10,596 nt of DNA from B1SED10-75 sp964636865 (GTDB lineage Bacteria > Bacillota > Dethiobacteria > DTU022 > PWGO01), in contig CAZWVJ010000044.1 in NCBI GenBank assembly GCA_964636865.1, positions 1-10,596 on the forward strand, given 5' to 3'. Shown piece by piece: positions 1 to 5,866 of the stretch. The translations under genes were made by a program, and so were the position numbers. Every line of letters starts with the position of its first letter. Position 1 is the stretch's first letter. Below the pieces are notes generated by a model. That model had not been told where the DNA came from, searched no databases, and saw only the letters and a program-made list of their open reading frames with translations.

Positions 1-1220
1 CCGCCTATATCAAAAATTATTTCGCGTAAAGGAATACCCATGGGAACTTCCACCAAACCGGTATTATTAACCTTACCCACCAGGGAAAATATTTTTGTTC
101 CCGTTGATTTAGCGGTGCCCACCTGGGAATATTTCACTGCGCCTTGATTGATAATATGAGGTACGTTAGCAAAGGTTTCTACATTATTCACTACAGTGGG
201 CTTTTGCCACAATCCACGTGTTGCCAGGTGAGGTGGTTTTTGGCGTGGCTCGCCGACTTTACCCTCTATAGATGCCACCAGCGCAGATGTTTCACCACAA
301 ACAAAGGCTCCCGCACCTATGCTAATAGAAATTTCAAAATCAAAACCGGAACCAAATATATTATTTCCTAAAAGCCCCAACTCAGAAGCTTGATTTATGG
401 CTATCCTTAACTTTTCCAAAGCCGAAGGATATTCTGCCCTAATATATATATAGCCTTTATTGGCTCCAATAGCATATCCACCTATAATCATTCCCTCCAA
501 AATTGAATGAGGGTTTCCTTCGAGTATGCTGCGATCCATAAAAGCTCCCGGATCACCCTCATCGGCGTTACATATAATGTACTTTTGGGAGGTATAAGCC
601 TCATAAGCCTCTTCCCACTTCCGGCCTGTAGGAAATCCTGCGCCTCCTCTGCCCCGTAATTGGGAATCTTTGATCTCATTAACAACCTCTTCCCGAGACA
701 TTTCCCACAAAGCTTTGCCGGCTGCTTTATAACCTCCTACCGCCAGATAATCCTTAATATTTAACGGATCCATATTCCAATTACCCTCTAATAGGGTGCG
801 ATACTGTTTGTTATAAAACGGCATTCCACTTGGTGAAACATATTTTTGACCTGTTTGAGGACATTCATACAAGAGGCGATCTATTACTTCTCCTTTTAGA
901 ACAGTTTTTTCTATAATTTCCGGCACATCTTCCGCAGATATTTTTTGATAGAAAATATCGTCGGGATAAATAAAGACCACGGGACCACATTCACACAACC
1001 CCAAGCATCCGGTAGATTTAAGCTTGATTACTTCCGCAAGTTCTTTTTCCTCCAGATAATCTTTAAAAACCTGAAACGCATTTTTAGACCCCAAAGCACT
1101 GCAACCAGTATCACCACATACTGCTATGTGCCCTTTTAACTGCTTGCGTTCATTTTGCAAGGTTTCTTGCATTTCATCTAATTTCTGTAATGAACTTATT
1201 TTTTGTAAAAACCCGGCCAT
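1..1220 (-). CDS. nuoF: NuoF/HydB-family NADH-binding flavoprotein subunit, 3' end cut by window edge
   Basis: This is the flavoprotein subunit that oxidises or reduces NAD(H) through FMN and passes electrons to Fe-S clusters in soluble NADH-linked hydrogenases or formate dehydrogenases. The frame is open for 406 codons from ATG at 1218-1220 to the left edge. Residues 30-105 form a thioredoxin-like [2Fe-2S] domain with C35, C40, C72 and C76 (CGDTGC and CLGLC). The NuoF core follows: RGRGGAGFPTGRKW at 189-202 (FMN/NADH site), CNADEGDPGAFMDR at 217-230, then GAGAFVCGETSAL and KPTVVNNVET. The expected C-terminal [4Fe-4S] region lies outside the window. The fused N-terminal domain argues for a HydB/HndC-type protein rather than respiratory complex I. 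It starts 50 nt after the nuoE-like stop. An AAGGAG stands 14 nt before the ATG, a long spacing, but an in-frame TAA three codons upstream excludes an earlier start. The physiological partner cannot be told from here. Confidence 0.93.
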   Translation of the reverse strand, partial: MAGFLQKISSLQKLDEMQETLQNERKQLKGHIAVCGDTGCSALGSKNAFQVFKDYLEEKELAEVIKLKSTGCLGLCECGPVVFIYPDDIFYQKISAEDVPEIIEKTVLKGEVIDRLLYECPQTGQKYVSPSGMPFYNKQYRTLLEGNWNMDPLNIKDYLAVGGYKAAGKALWEMSREEVVNEIKDSQLRGRGGAGFPTGRKWEEAYEAYTSQKYIICNADEGDPGAFMDRSILEGNPHSILEGMIIGGYAIGANKGYIYIRAEYPSALEKLRIAINQASELGLLGNNIFGSGFDFEISISIGAGAFVCGETSALVASIEGKVGEPRQKPPHLATRGLWQKPTVVNNVETFANVPHIINQGAVKYSQVGTAKSTGTKIFSLVGKVNNTGLVEVPMGIPLREIIFDIG

Positions 1221-1270
1221 ATGGATTTAATTTGCTCCTTTTTTTAATTTAGCTAATAGCAATGAAACAC

Positions 1271-1801
1271 TTAACCTTCATGGTTCATTTTAGAATTGTT
1301 TTTACATGCGCAGTGCCTTTCAACTTCTCCGTTGTGACTTTTTAATACTTGTTGTGCTTTGGACGGTGTCATATTGCCATGGTATTCGTGATCAATAACC
1401 ACCAGAGGAGCTAACGCGCAAGCCCCAAGGCAGTTTACTTTTTCCAATGAATATAATCCATCTTCTGTAGTGGAACCTGGTTCAATATTTAGAAATCGAG
1501 ATATTTCGTTAGTTATTTGTTCACTGTTGCGGACATGGCAAGCAGTTCCGGAACAAGTTAATATTTTATATTTACCTTTTGGATTCAAACTAAAATACTT
1601 ATAAAAAGTAGCTATCCTATATATTTCAATCAAAGGCGTCCCGGTTTTCTCCGCTACTTCACGCAAAACTTGCTCTGGCAAATAATCAAACCTTTCCTGG
1701 ATACCATGGAGCAGAGATATTACAGACATATCCCTGGATTCCAGCAAATCTTCCCAGATAAATTCTTTTTCATCAGTTTTTACAGTTACCCCGGTTTTCA
1801 T
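1271..1801 (-). CDS. nuoE: NuoE/HydC-family [2Fe-2S] subunit of NADH-linked oxidoreductase
   Basis: This small electron-transfer subunit is a partner of the NuoF-type flavoprotein encoded next. The protein has 176 residues, slightly longer than the usual 155-165. Residues about 15-75 form the helical N-terminal region, with the family-typical FDYLPEQVL and YRIATFYKYF. Residues about 78-155 form a thioredoxin-like [2Fe-2S] domain with ligands C83, C88, C124 and C128 (TCSGTAC and NCLGAC). A short tail beyond residue 155 carries an extra HCAC pair with no obvious role. The start is well supported: AAGGAGG lies 8 nt before the ATG. It is the first gene after the promoter at 1882-1910. The order NuoE-like then NuoF-like matches hydrogenase (HydC-HydB-HydA, HndA-HndC) and NAD-formate dehydrogenase operons. 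By that precedent a catalytic subunit should follow beyond the left edge; this is inference. The symbol is a family label, not a claim of complex I. Confidence 0.93.
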   Translation of the reverse strand: MKTGVTVKTDEKEFIWEDLLESRDMSVISLLHGIQERFDYLPEQVLREVAEKTGTPLIEIYRIATFYKYFSLNPKGKYKILTCSGTACHVRNSEQITNEISRFLNIEPGSTTEDGLYSLEKVNCLGACALAPLVVIDHEYHGNMTPSKAQQVLKSHNGEVERHCACKNNSKMNHEG

Positions 1802-1812
1802 TGGTTAACCTC

Positions 1813-1830
1813 CTTAATTTAACAATTAAG
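1813..1830 (-). repeat. Small hairpin overlapping the nuoE ribosome binding site
   Basis: CTTAATT (1813-1819) and AATTAAG (1824-1830) are perfectly complementary around a 4-nt loop. The 3' arm in the transcript shares its last three bases with the AAGGAGG Shine-Dalgarno site (1809-1815). All but one of the pairs are A-U, so it would be weak. The complementarity is seen; any effect on translation is inference. Confidence 0.4.
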
Positions 1831-1863
1831 TAATTATGATTTTTTATTAAACTCATTTCCATA

Positions 1864-1874
1864 ATGTGAAAACT
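1864..1874. promoter_or_regulatory. Candidate operator, copy 1 of shared word ATGTGAAAACT
   Basis: ATGTGAAAACT is read on the plus strand here. The same 11 bases occur in reverse orientation at 4742-4752, upstream of the glutamate-synthase-like gene. This copy abuts the predicted transcription start of nuoE and is part of an imperfect inverted repeat, TGAAAAC-TT-GTTTTAA. The position would suit a repressor. The match is seen; the function is inference. Confidence 0.4.
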
Positions 1875-1881
1875 TGTTTTA

Positions 1882-1910
1882 ATAATAAAATATATCGACC
1901 TCTATGTCAA
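1882..1910 (-). promoter_or_regulatory. Sigma-A promoter of the nuoE-nuoF operon
   Basis: On the minus strand TTGACA (1905-1910) and TATTAT (1882-1887) are separated by exactly 17 bases. The -35 box is perfect and the -10 box has one mismatch to consensus. Transcription would start near 1875 and give a leader of about 74 nt before the nuoE ATG. The shared word ATGTGAAAACT (1864-1874) begins right at the predicted start site. Confidence 0.8.
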
Positions 1911-2044
1911 TACCAAATTGTATATTTAGTAAAATAAATCTTTATTTATTCCTCTATATGGAACCTAATAAATTAAAATGAAATAATGGCAATAAAAATT
2001 TTTGGATAAAAATCAAACCAAACATAAAAATAAAGATTATGCAT

Positions 2045-2073
2045 TTTTCAGCAAACCTTACTACATTTTCAGC
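2045..2073. repeat. Two direct repeats TTTTCAGC, 21 bp apart
   Basis: TTTTCAGC occurs at 2045-2052 and again at 2066-2073, a phase of 21 bp or about two helical turns. They lie about 140-170 bp upstream of the nuoE -35 box and downstream of the iclR1 terminator. Such phasing can reflect protein binding on one DNA face, but the region is AT-rich and chance is possible. Confidence 0.3.
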
Positions 2074-2109
2074 GACAAAGTAAAACAGTGCCCACTTCCG
2101 AGGAAAGAT

Positions 2110-2181
2110 AAAAAAAATGACCGAACATCAAGGCACATCACAGCATTTCCACAATATCTGTGCCCCTTGAAAGACGGTCAT
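2110..2181 (-). terminator. Long structured intrinsic terminator downstream of iclR1
   Basis: On the minus strand, ATGACCG (2175-2181) pairs perfectly with CGGTCAT (2117-2123) and runs straight into a tract of eight T (2110-2117, one shared with the stem). The 51 nt between the arms contain a second stem: CAAGG[GG]CACA (2159-2169) against TGTGCCTTG (2129-2137). The structure begins about 34 nt after the iclR1 stop, so it most likely ends the glutamate-synthase-like/iclR1 transcript. No T tract follows on the plus strand, so it is one-directional. The nested form is larger than a normal terminator hairpin. Confidence 0.75.
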
Positions 2182-2214
2182 GTAATTATAATATTTTGTT
2201 TTTGTATACTTAAA

Positions 2215-3000
2215 TCAGGTAGAAGGAAAACCCAGCTTGAATGAGACTTCCATAGCAACTTCCCTGACAGTTAAAGCCAGTTCATCTTTTAGAACGGAAA
2301 CACTTATACGCGTAGATGGACCTGAAATACCAATAGCAGCGCATATTCTTCCATCGTGATTATAAATGGGGCCAGCCGCACAGCGAATTCCGACTTCGGT
2401 CTCCTCTAAATCCAGGGCGTACCCCGCTTGCTTTACCCGTTTAAGTTCATTTCTAAGTTGATGCGGAGAAGTAATGGTATATGGTGTAAGCTTCTCCAAA
2501 TTAGTAAACTTTAGGAATCCTTCCAATTCTATTTCGCTCAAGCTGTTGAGAAGGACCTTCCCCACTGCACTGGAATGGGAAGGAATTTTGTTGCCAAGAT
2601 TGGCAACCATTTTAACTGTTCTATCAGATTCTATCTGGTCAATATATACCACATATCCCTGGTCTAATATAGCCAGATTTACCGTTTCATAGGAGTTTTC
2701 AGCCAGTTTCTTTAAATAAGGCTTGGCAATTACCCGAATATCCAGGGCATAAAGGGCGTTATTTCCTACGTGGAATGTTTTTATTCCCAACTGATATTTC
2801 CCCGTGTACGGATCCTGCATGGCAAATCCTCTTATTATGAGCGTTTTCAACAACCGGTGGACAGTACTAATCTTTAACCCCACAACACTGGTAATTTCAG
2901 TTAGGGTCATGGGTTTACCTTTATCAGCCATTATCTCTATTATTCGTAATGTTCTCTCCACAGACTGAACGGTTTTTTCCTTTGGATGAACTTCAGGCAC
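2215..3000 (-). CDS. IclR-family transcriptional regulator (paralogue 1)
   Basis: This is a probable DNA-binding regulator of about 261 residues, the usual IclR size. Residues about 11-75 form the winged helix-turn-helix domain (VQSVERTLRIIEIM, recognition helix LKISTVHRLLKTL). Residues about 80-255 form the effector-binding domain, with the family signature near GIRCAAGPIYNHDG followed by AIGISGPSTRI. The ligand is unknown. Start choice: GTG at 2998-3000 lies 8 nt after AAGGGGG (3009-3015). Another in-frame GTG at 3004-3006 lies only 2 nt after it and would add two residues. The gene begins about 39 nt after the glutamate-synthase-like stop with no promoter or terminator between them, so the two are probably cotranscribed and the regulator may control its own operon. 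It is clearly paralogous to the IclR gene at 4952-5785. Confidence 0.93.
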   Translation of the reverse strand: MPEVHPKEKTVQSVERTLRIIEIMADKGKPMTLTEITSVVGLKISTVHRLLKTLIIRGFAMQDPYTGKYQLGIKTFHVGNNALYALDIRVIAKPYLKKLAENSYETVNLAILDQGYVVYIDQIESDRTVKMVANLGNKIPSHSSAVGKVLLNSLSEIELEGFLKFTNLEKLTPYTITSPHQLRNELKRVKQAGYALDLEETEVGIRCAAGPIYNHDGRICAAIGISGPSTRISVSVLKDELALTVREVAMEVSFKLGFPST

Positions 3001-3039
3001 TAGCACTGCCCCCTTTTCACCATTAATAGTGGCAACAAG

Positions 3040-4641
3040 CTATACAACAGCTGCCAGGGAACGCTTTAATATAGCCACTGCATCCTGGTAGTCCATGTCC
3101 ATAATATAATTAATGCCGCTTATTCTTGCAGCCTCTTCCGTTAAAGCACCGATATCATCCCTTTCCAGATATTCCGGGCTAAACTTGCGGGCACCACACA
3201 TAAGCTGCTGCAATCCGGTAGATAGTCTGTTAAAGTAGGTATAAACACCCAATGCACCGGGAGGTAGTTCTTTTAAATCAATTCCCCTTTCTTTCTTTAG
3301 CTTTTCCGCAAGCACAAAAACCTCTTCCTTTGATTCCCCGTATTTTTCTTTAATAGAGTTTTCTAATTTACCATCTGCCATCTTAGATTCCAAGTTAGCA
3401 CCAACCATTGCCGCAGTTAGCGGGGCCCGGGCCATTCCTGCCAATTTAAAATATGGTGCTCCCAATGCCAGTATTTTAAAAAGGTGATCCTCTAGAGACA
3501 AGCCACCAGCAAAAGCAACCGGAGGCACATAAAGATTGCTTGCATTGAGTACCTGCAAATAGTTGTAAGCTAAAGAAGCCAGATGAACCGTAGGCAATCC
3601 CCACTCGTTCATCATCCGCCAAGGACTCATACCTGTGCCTCCCCCGGCACCATCTATTGTTAATAAATCAACTCCAGCTTCCGAAGCCAGTTTAATTGCT
3701 CTGGCCAGATCCCGCGGGCGATACGCTCCTGTTTTTAAAAAAACGTATTTTGCTCCCTGCCGGCGAAGTTCATGCACCCTGTGGATAAACTCTGCATCAT
3801 CAACCATTCCTACCCTTGAGTGTCTTTCAAATTCATTAATTATTCCTTTTTTAAATAAACTTTGCACTTCTTCGTTTTCGGGATCAGGATAGACTATATA
3901 ACCCCTCTTACTTAACTCTAAAGCTTTGTCCAAATCGGTTATTTTTACTTCACCGCCGATAGACTTGGCACCCTGTCCCCATTTTATTTCCACTGCTTTA
4001 ACTTCCAATTCTTCCAAAGCATACTCTAAAACGCCGAAATTAGTATCTTCCACATTTGATTGGAGGACTATAGCACCATATCCGTTATACCAACGATTGA
4101 ATGTCTCCAGGCGCCTTTTCAACTCTGGTGAATCAGCAATTTTTCCATTTTTAAATTTTGCTTTCATATCCATACCGCAAATATTTTCACCAATTACGAG
4201 AATTACTCCGGAAAGAGCAGCCCCGGCAGCAAGTCCTTCCCAGTTATCTGCAGCTACACGGGTTGAACCCATACCGGGTATAACAATAGGCAGCTTTAGT
4301 TTTAATTCTTTTCCTGGACCCAAAGCTACCCCGGTATTAACATTATGAAAAACAGCTTCATTACTATCGGCATCCACACCTATTGCTCCCAGTGCCGTAC
4401 CCATTATATTAAAATGTGAAAGATCAACCGGGTAATCTTTTTCTGATGCAAAGGTGGTTTCACCAAAAGGCTGCGGATAGATAACTTCCCGTCCCCGGTA
4501 AGCAGATTTGCCCACTTCACACAAACCGGGACAATCACCTTTACAGGTACTGCACATACCACTAAACGGTGAAACACTTCCCGGTGTGCGATTCTTTGTG
4601 CTCGTAGTAGAGGAAGCATTAATACCTTTACTTAAACTCAT
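3040..4641 (-). CDS. FMN-binding glutamate-synthase-domain protein with N-terminal four-cysteine motif
   Basis: This 533-residue protein is homologous to the FMN/synthase domain of glutamate synthase (GltB). Visible core motifs are the KWGQGAK segment at 220-226, the flavin-binding loop GAGGGTGMSP at 331-340, and AFAGGLSLEDHLFKILALGA around 377-395. It lacks the N-terminal glutaminase domain and the C-terminal beta-helix domain of full GltB. The GOGAT [3Fe-4S] cysteine cluster is also absent: outside the N terminus the only cysteines are C155 and C482. Instead, residues 30-41 read CSTCKGDCPGLC (C30, C33, C37, C41), a likely Fe-S or metal site. The substrate is unknown; archaeal-type glutamate synthase and N-methylglutamate synthase subunits are relatives. 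ATG at 4639-4641 follows GAGGGGGG at about 10 nt. It is expressed from the consensus promoter at 4707-4735 and precedes iclR1. A catabolic or amino-nitrogen role is inference from the IclR context. Confidence 0.9.
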   Translation of the reverse strand: MSLSKGINASSTTSTKNRTPGSVSPFSGMCSTCKGDCPGLCEVGKSAYRGREVIYPQPFGETTFASEKDYPVDLSHFNIMGTALGAIGVDADSNEAVFHNVNTGVALGPGKELKLKLPIVIPGMGSTRVAADNWEGLAAGAALSGVILVIGENICGMDMKAKFKNGKIADSPELKRRLETFNRWYNGYGAIVLQSNVEDTNFGVLEYALEELEVKAVEIKWGQGAKSIGGEVKITDLDKALELSKRGYIVYPDPENEEVQSLFKKGIINEFERHSRVGMVDDAEFIHRVHELRRQGAKYVFLKTGAYRPRDLARAIKLASEAGVDLLTIDGAGGGTGMSPWRMMNEWGLPTVHLASLAYNYLQVLNASNLYVPPVAFAGGLSLEDHLFKILALGAPYFKLAGMARAPLTAAMVGANLESKMADGKLENSIKEKYGESKEEVFVLAEKLKKERGIDLKELPPGALGVYTYFNRLSTGLQQLMCGARKFSPEYLERDDIGALTEEAARISGINYIMDMDYQDAVAILKRSLAAVV

Positions 4642-4706
4642 AATATAGACACCCCCCTCATTTGTGATTCCGCTATGTGATAATTAGTTCCACTTTATAC
4701 AAATAC

Positions 4707-4735
4707 ATTATACCGCCATTCCGGTTTTGTGTCAA
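4707..4735 (-). promoter_or_regulatory. Perfect consensus sigma-A promoter of the glutamate-synthase-like operon
   Basis: On the minus strand TTGACA (4730-4735) and TATAAT (4707-4712) match consensus at all 12 positions with a 17-base spacer. The predicted start is near 4700, giving a leader of about 60 nt. Unregulated, such a promoter would be very strong, so a repressor is likely. The inverted repeat at 4744-4760 sits just upstream. Confidence 0.85.
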
Positions 4736-4741
4736 TAATAT

Positions 4742-4760
4742 AGTTTTCACATCATGAAAA
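4742..4760. promoter_or_regulatory. Candidate IclR operator: TTTTCA-N5-TGAAAA with the shared 11-bp word
   Basis: TTTTCA (4744-4749) and TGAAAA (4755-4760) form a perfect inverted repeat with a 5-bp spacer. It lies 8 bp upstream of the -35 box. The left part, 4742-4752, is the reverse complement of ATGTGAAAACT found at the nuoE promoter (1864-1874). IclR proteins bind palindromic sites as dimers, and two IclR genes flank this position. Binding by them is inference. Confidence 0.5.
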
Positions 4761-4798
4761 TATTTATTGCTATTTGAAATAACTTATTATAAAAGTTT

Positions 4799-4843
4799 AA
4801 AAAAGGCTCCTGTATTTGAAGAGTCAACAAGGAGAACAAATAC
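4799..4843 (-). terminator. Weak candidate terminator downstream of iclR2 with two competing stems
   Basis: On the minus strand GTATTTG (4837-4843) pairs with CAAATAC (4812-4818), and CTCCT (4830-4834) pairs with AGGAG (4807-4811). Six T follow at 4799-4804. The two stems interleave, so they exclude each other or form a knot. The 7-bp stem is AT-rich with an 18-nt loop. It lies about 110 nt past the iclR2 stop, in the right place to protect the next promoter from read-through. Confidence 0.35.
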
Positions 4844-4951
4844 CTCTGTAACGAAACTTACGACCATTTTTGGAGGTTGGGGAAAACCCTTCCCTATTTT
4901 AGAAGCAGTGTAAGAAGCATGATGCTGAAGAAAATAATTTAATTTGTATAG

Positions 4952-5785
4952 CTATGCATCTTCATTCTTTTTTTTATAACCTAATTTTCGGGAAATTTTA
5001 TTGGCAGTATCTTTGACGTACTCTGTCAATTCATTCTTTATATAATAACTGGCAATACGGTTTGCAGGGCCTGAAATGCTTATACTGGCCACTAACCCGC
5101 CAGTTCGGTCAAAAATGGGAGCGGCTACACAACGCACATGCTCTTCCATCTCCCCCCAATCAAAGGAATGTCCTTCTTCCCTAATTCTAGCCAGTTCCTT
5201 GCGTAAGTAATTTGTATCCACAATAGTTTCATTGGTATACTTGACCAGTTTAATCTTACCAAGTATTTCTTCCAGCTTGCTTTCCGGCAGGTACGCCAAC
5301 AGGCATTTACCTGATGCAGTGCAATAAACCGGACCACGATTACCCACCTGGGCAAACATCTTTACAATAACCATATTTTTGGATTCGACCTGGTCTATAT
5401 AAACTACCTCTGTTTCATCCAAAACAACTAAATTAACAGTTTCATTGCATTCATCAACCAGTGCCTCCAGATAGGGCCTGGCTATGCTGCGGACATCATG
5501 ATAATATAAGGATGCATTCCCAAGCTCTAATAGCTTTAATCCCAGACGGTATTTACTTGTATCGGTATCCTGTTCAACATATCCATGATGCATTAGGGTA
5601 GTTAACAACCTGTGAACGGTGCTTACTTTTAAGTTAATCTTAGACGCCAGTCCCGAAACGGAAATATGCGCTCCTTCCTCTGCCATTACTTCCAGTATAT
5701 TAAGAGCTCTTTCCAATGACTGGACTCGTTTAGGGTCTTTATCTTTATTCTCTTTATCTTCTTCTGTAGTTTCAAAACTAATCAT
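4952..5785 (-). CDS. IclR-family transcriptional regulator (paralogue 2)
   Basis: This regulator has 277 residues. A charged, lysine- and glutamate-rich leader of about 18 residues precedes the winged helix domain at about 20-85 (VQSLERALNILEVM; recognition helix LKVSTVHRLLTTL). The effector domain covers about 90-270, with VRCVAAPIFDRTG and ASISISGPANRI as the IclR signature. It resembles the IclR protein at 2215-3000 throughout, for example in PYLxxL, NETVNLVVLD and VVYIDQVES, so the two look like products of a duplication around the glutamate-synthase-like gene. ATG at 5783-5785 follows GAGGGGAAGAAT, a good Shine-Dalgarno spacing. It has its own promoter at 5831-5860, about 45 bp upstream, so it is not simply the tail of the arginine operon. 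The ligand and target genes are unknown. Control of the adjacent operon is inferred from position. Confidence 0.94.
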   Translation of the reverse strand: MISFETTEEDKENKDKDPKRVQSLERALNILEVMAEEGAHISVSGLASKINLKVSTVHRLLTTLMHHGYVEQDTDTSKYRLGLKLLELGNASLYYHDVRSIARPYLEALVDECNETVNLVVLDETEVVYIDQVESKNMVIVKMFAQVGNRGPVYCTASGKCLLAYLPESKLEEILGKIKLVKYTNETIVDTNYLRKELARIREEGHSFDWGEMEEHVRCVAAPIFDRTGGLVASISISGPANRIASYYIKNELTEYVKDTANKISRKLGYKKKNEDA

Positions 5786-5830
5786 ATTCTTCCCCTCATC
5801 CTTTTTTAAATAATTAATAAAGTTGCTATG

Positions 5831-5860
5831 ATTGTACAGTTACTTCCGTAATTTTGTCAA
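5831..5860 (-). promoter_or_regulatory. Sigma-A promoter of iclR2
   Basis: On the minus strand TTGACA (5855-5860) and TACAAT (5831-5836) are separated by 18 bases. Transcription would start near 5824. The -35 box overlaps an inverted repeat, TTTGT-CA-ACAAA (5853-5864), which suggests that a regulator could compete with polymerase here. Confidence 0.65.
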
Positions 5861-5866
5861 CAAACA

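Larger units (their letters stand above)
1802..2214. other. 413-bp intergenic region between iclR1 and nuoE
   Basis: This stretch is very AT-rich and contains no convincing gene. From left to right it holds the nuoE leader with a hairpin at the ribosome binding site, the ATGTGAAAACT element (1864-1874), the nuoE promoter (1882-1910), about 130 bp of featureless AT-rich DNA, a pair of TTTTCAGC direct repeats (2045-2052 and 2066-2073), and the structured terminator downstream of iclR1 (2110-2181). An 80-codon plus-strand open frame at 2002-2244 is not credible as a gene: it is low complexity and runs through the terminator stem. Confidence 0.75.
4642..4951. other. 310-bp intergenic region between iclR2 and the glutamate-synthase-like gene
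   Basis: No gene is credible here. It holds the leader (4642 to about 4700), the consensus promoter (4707-4735), the candidate operator (4742-4760), an AT-rich gap, a weak terminator candidate (4799-4843), and a less AT-rich patch at about 4844-4915. The last includes runs such as GGTTGGGGAAAACCC and has no visible role. It could be decayed mobile DNA or part of the iclR2 3' untranslated region. Confidence 0.6.

Noticed and set aside
1..1801. Interpretation as part of a respiratory complex I operon
   Set aside because: The fused N-terminal [2Fe-2S] domain is typical of soluble hydrogenase or formate dehydrogenase flavoproteins, and no NuoA-D genes precede the pair. It is not fully excluded because the downstream genes are not visible.
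2110..2181. Riboswitch controlling nuoE
   Set aside because: I recognise no known aptamer core. The structure ends the upstream transcript, and nuoE has its own promoter 200 bp further on.
2002..2244. Plus-strand 80-codon open frame in the iclR1-nuoE spacer
   Set aside because: Low-complexity, lysine-rich start, no ribosome binding site, runs through the terminator stem and into the end of iclR1.
3926..4348. Plus-strand 140-codon open frame opposite the glutamate-synthase-like gene
   Set aside because: Serine/proline-rich translation typical of an antisense shadow, no family resemblance, fully inside a well-supported gene.
3040..4641. Annotation as the full large subunit of glutamate synthase (gltB)
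   Set aside because: At 533 residues it lacks the glutaminase and beta-helix domains and the [3Fe-4S] cysteines; only the FMN/synthase domain is present.
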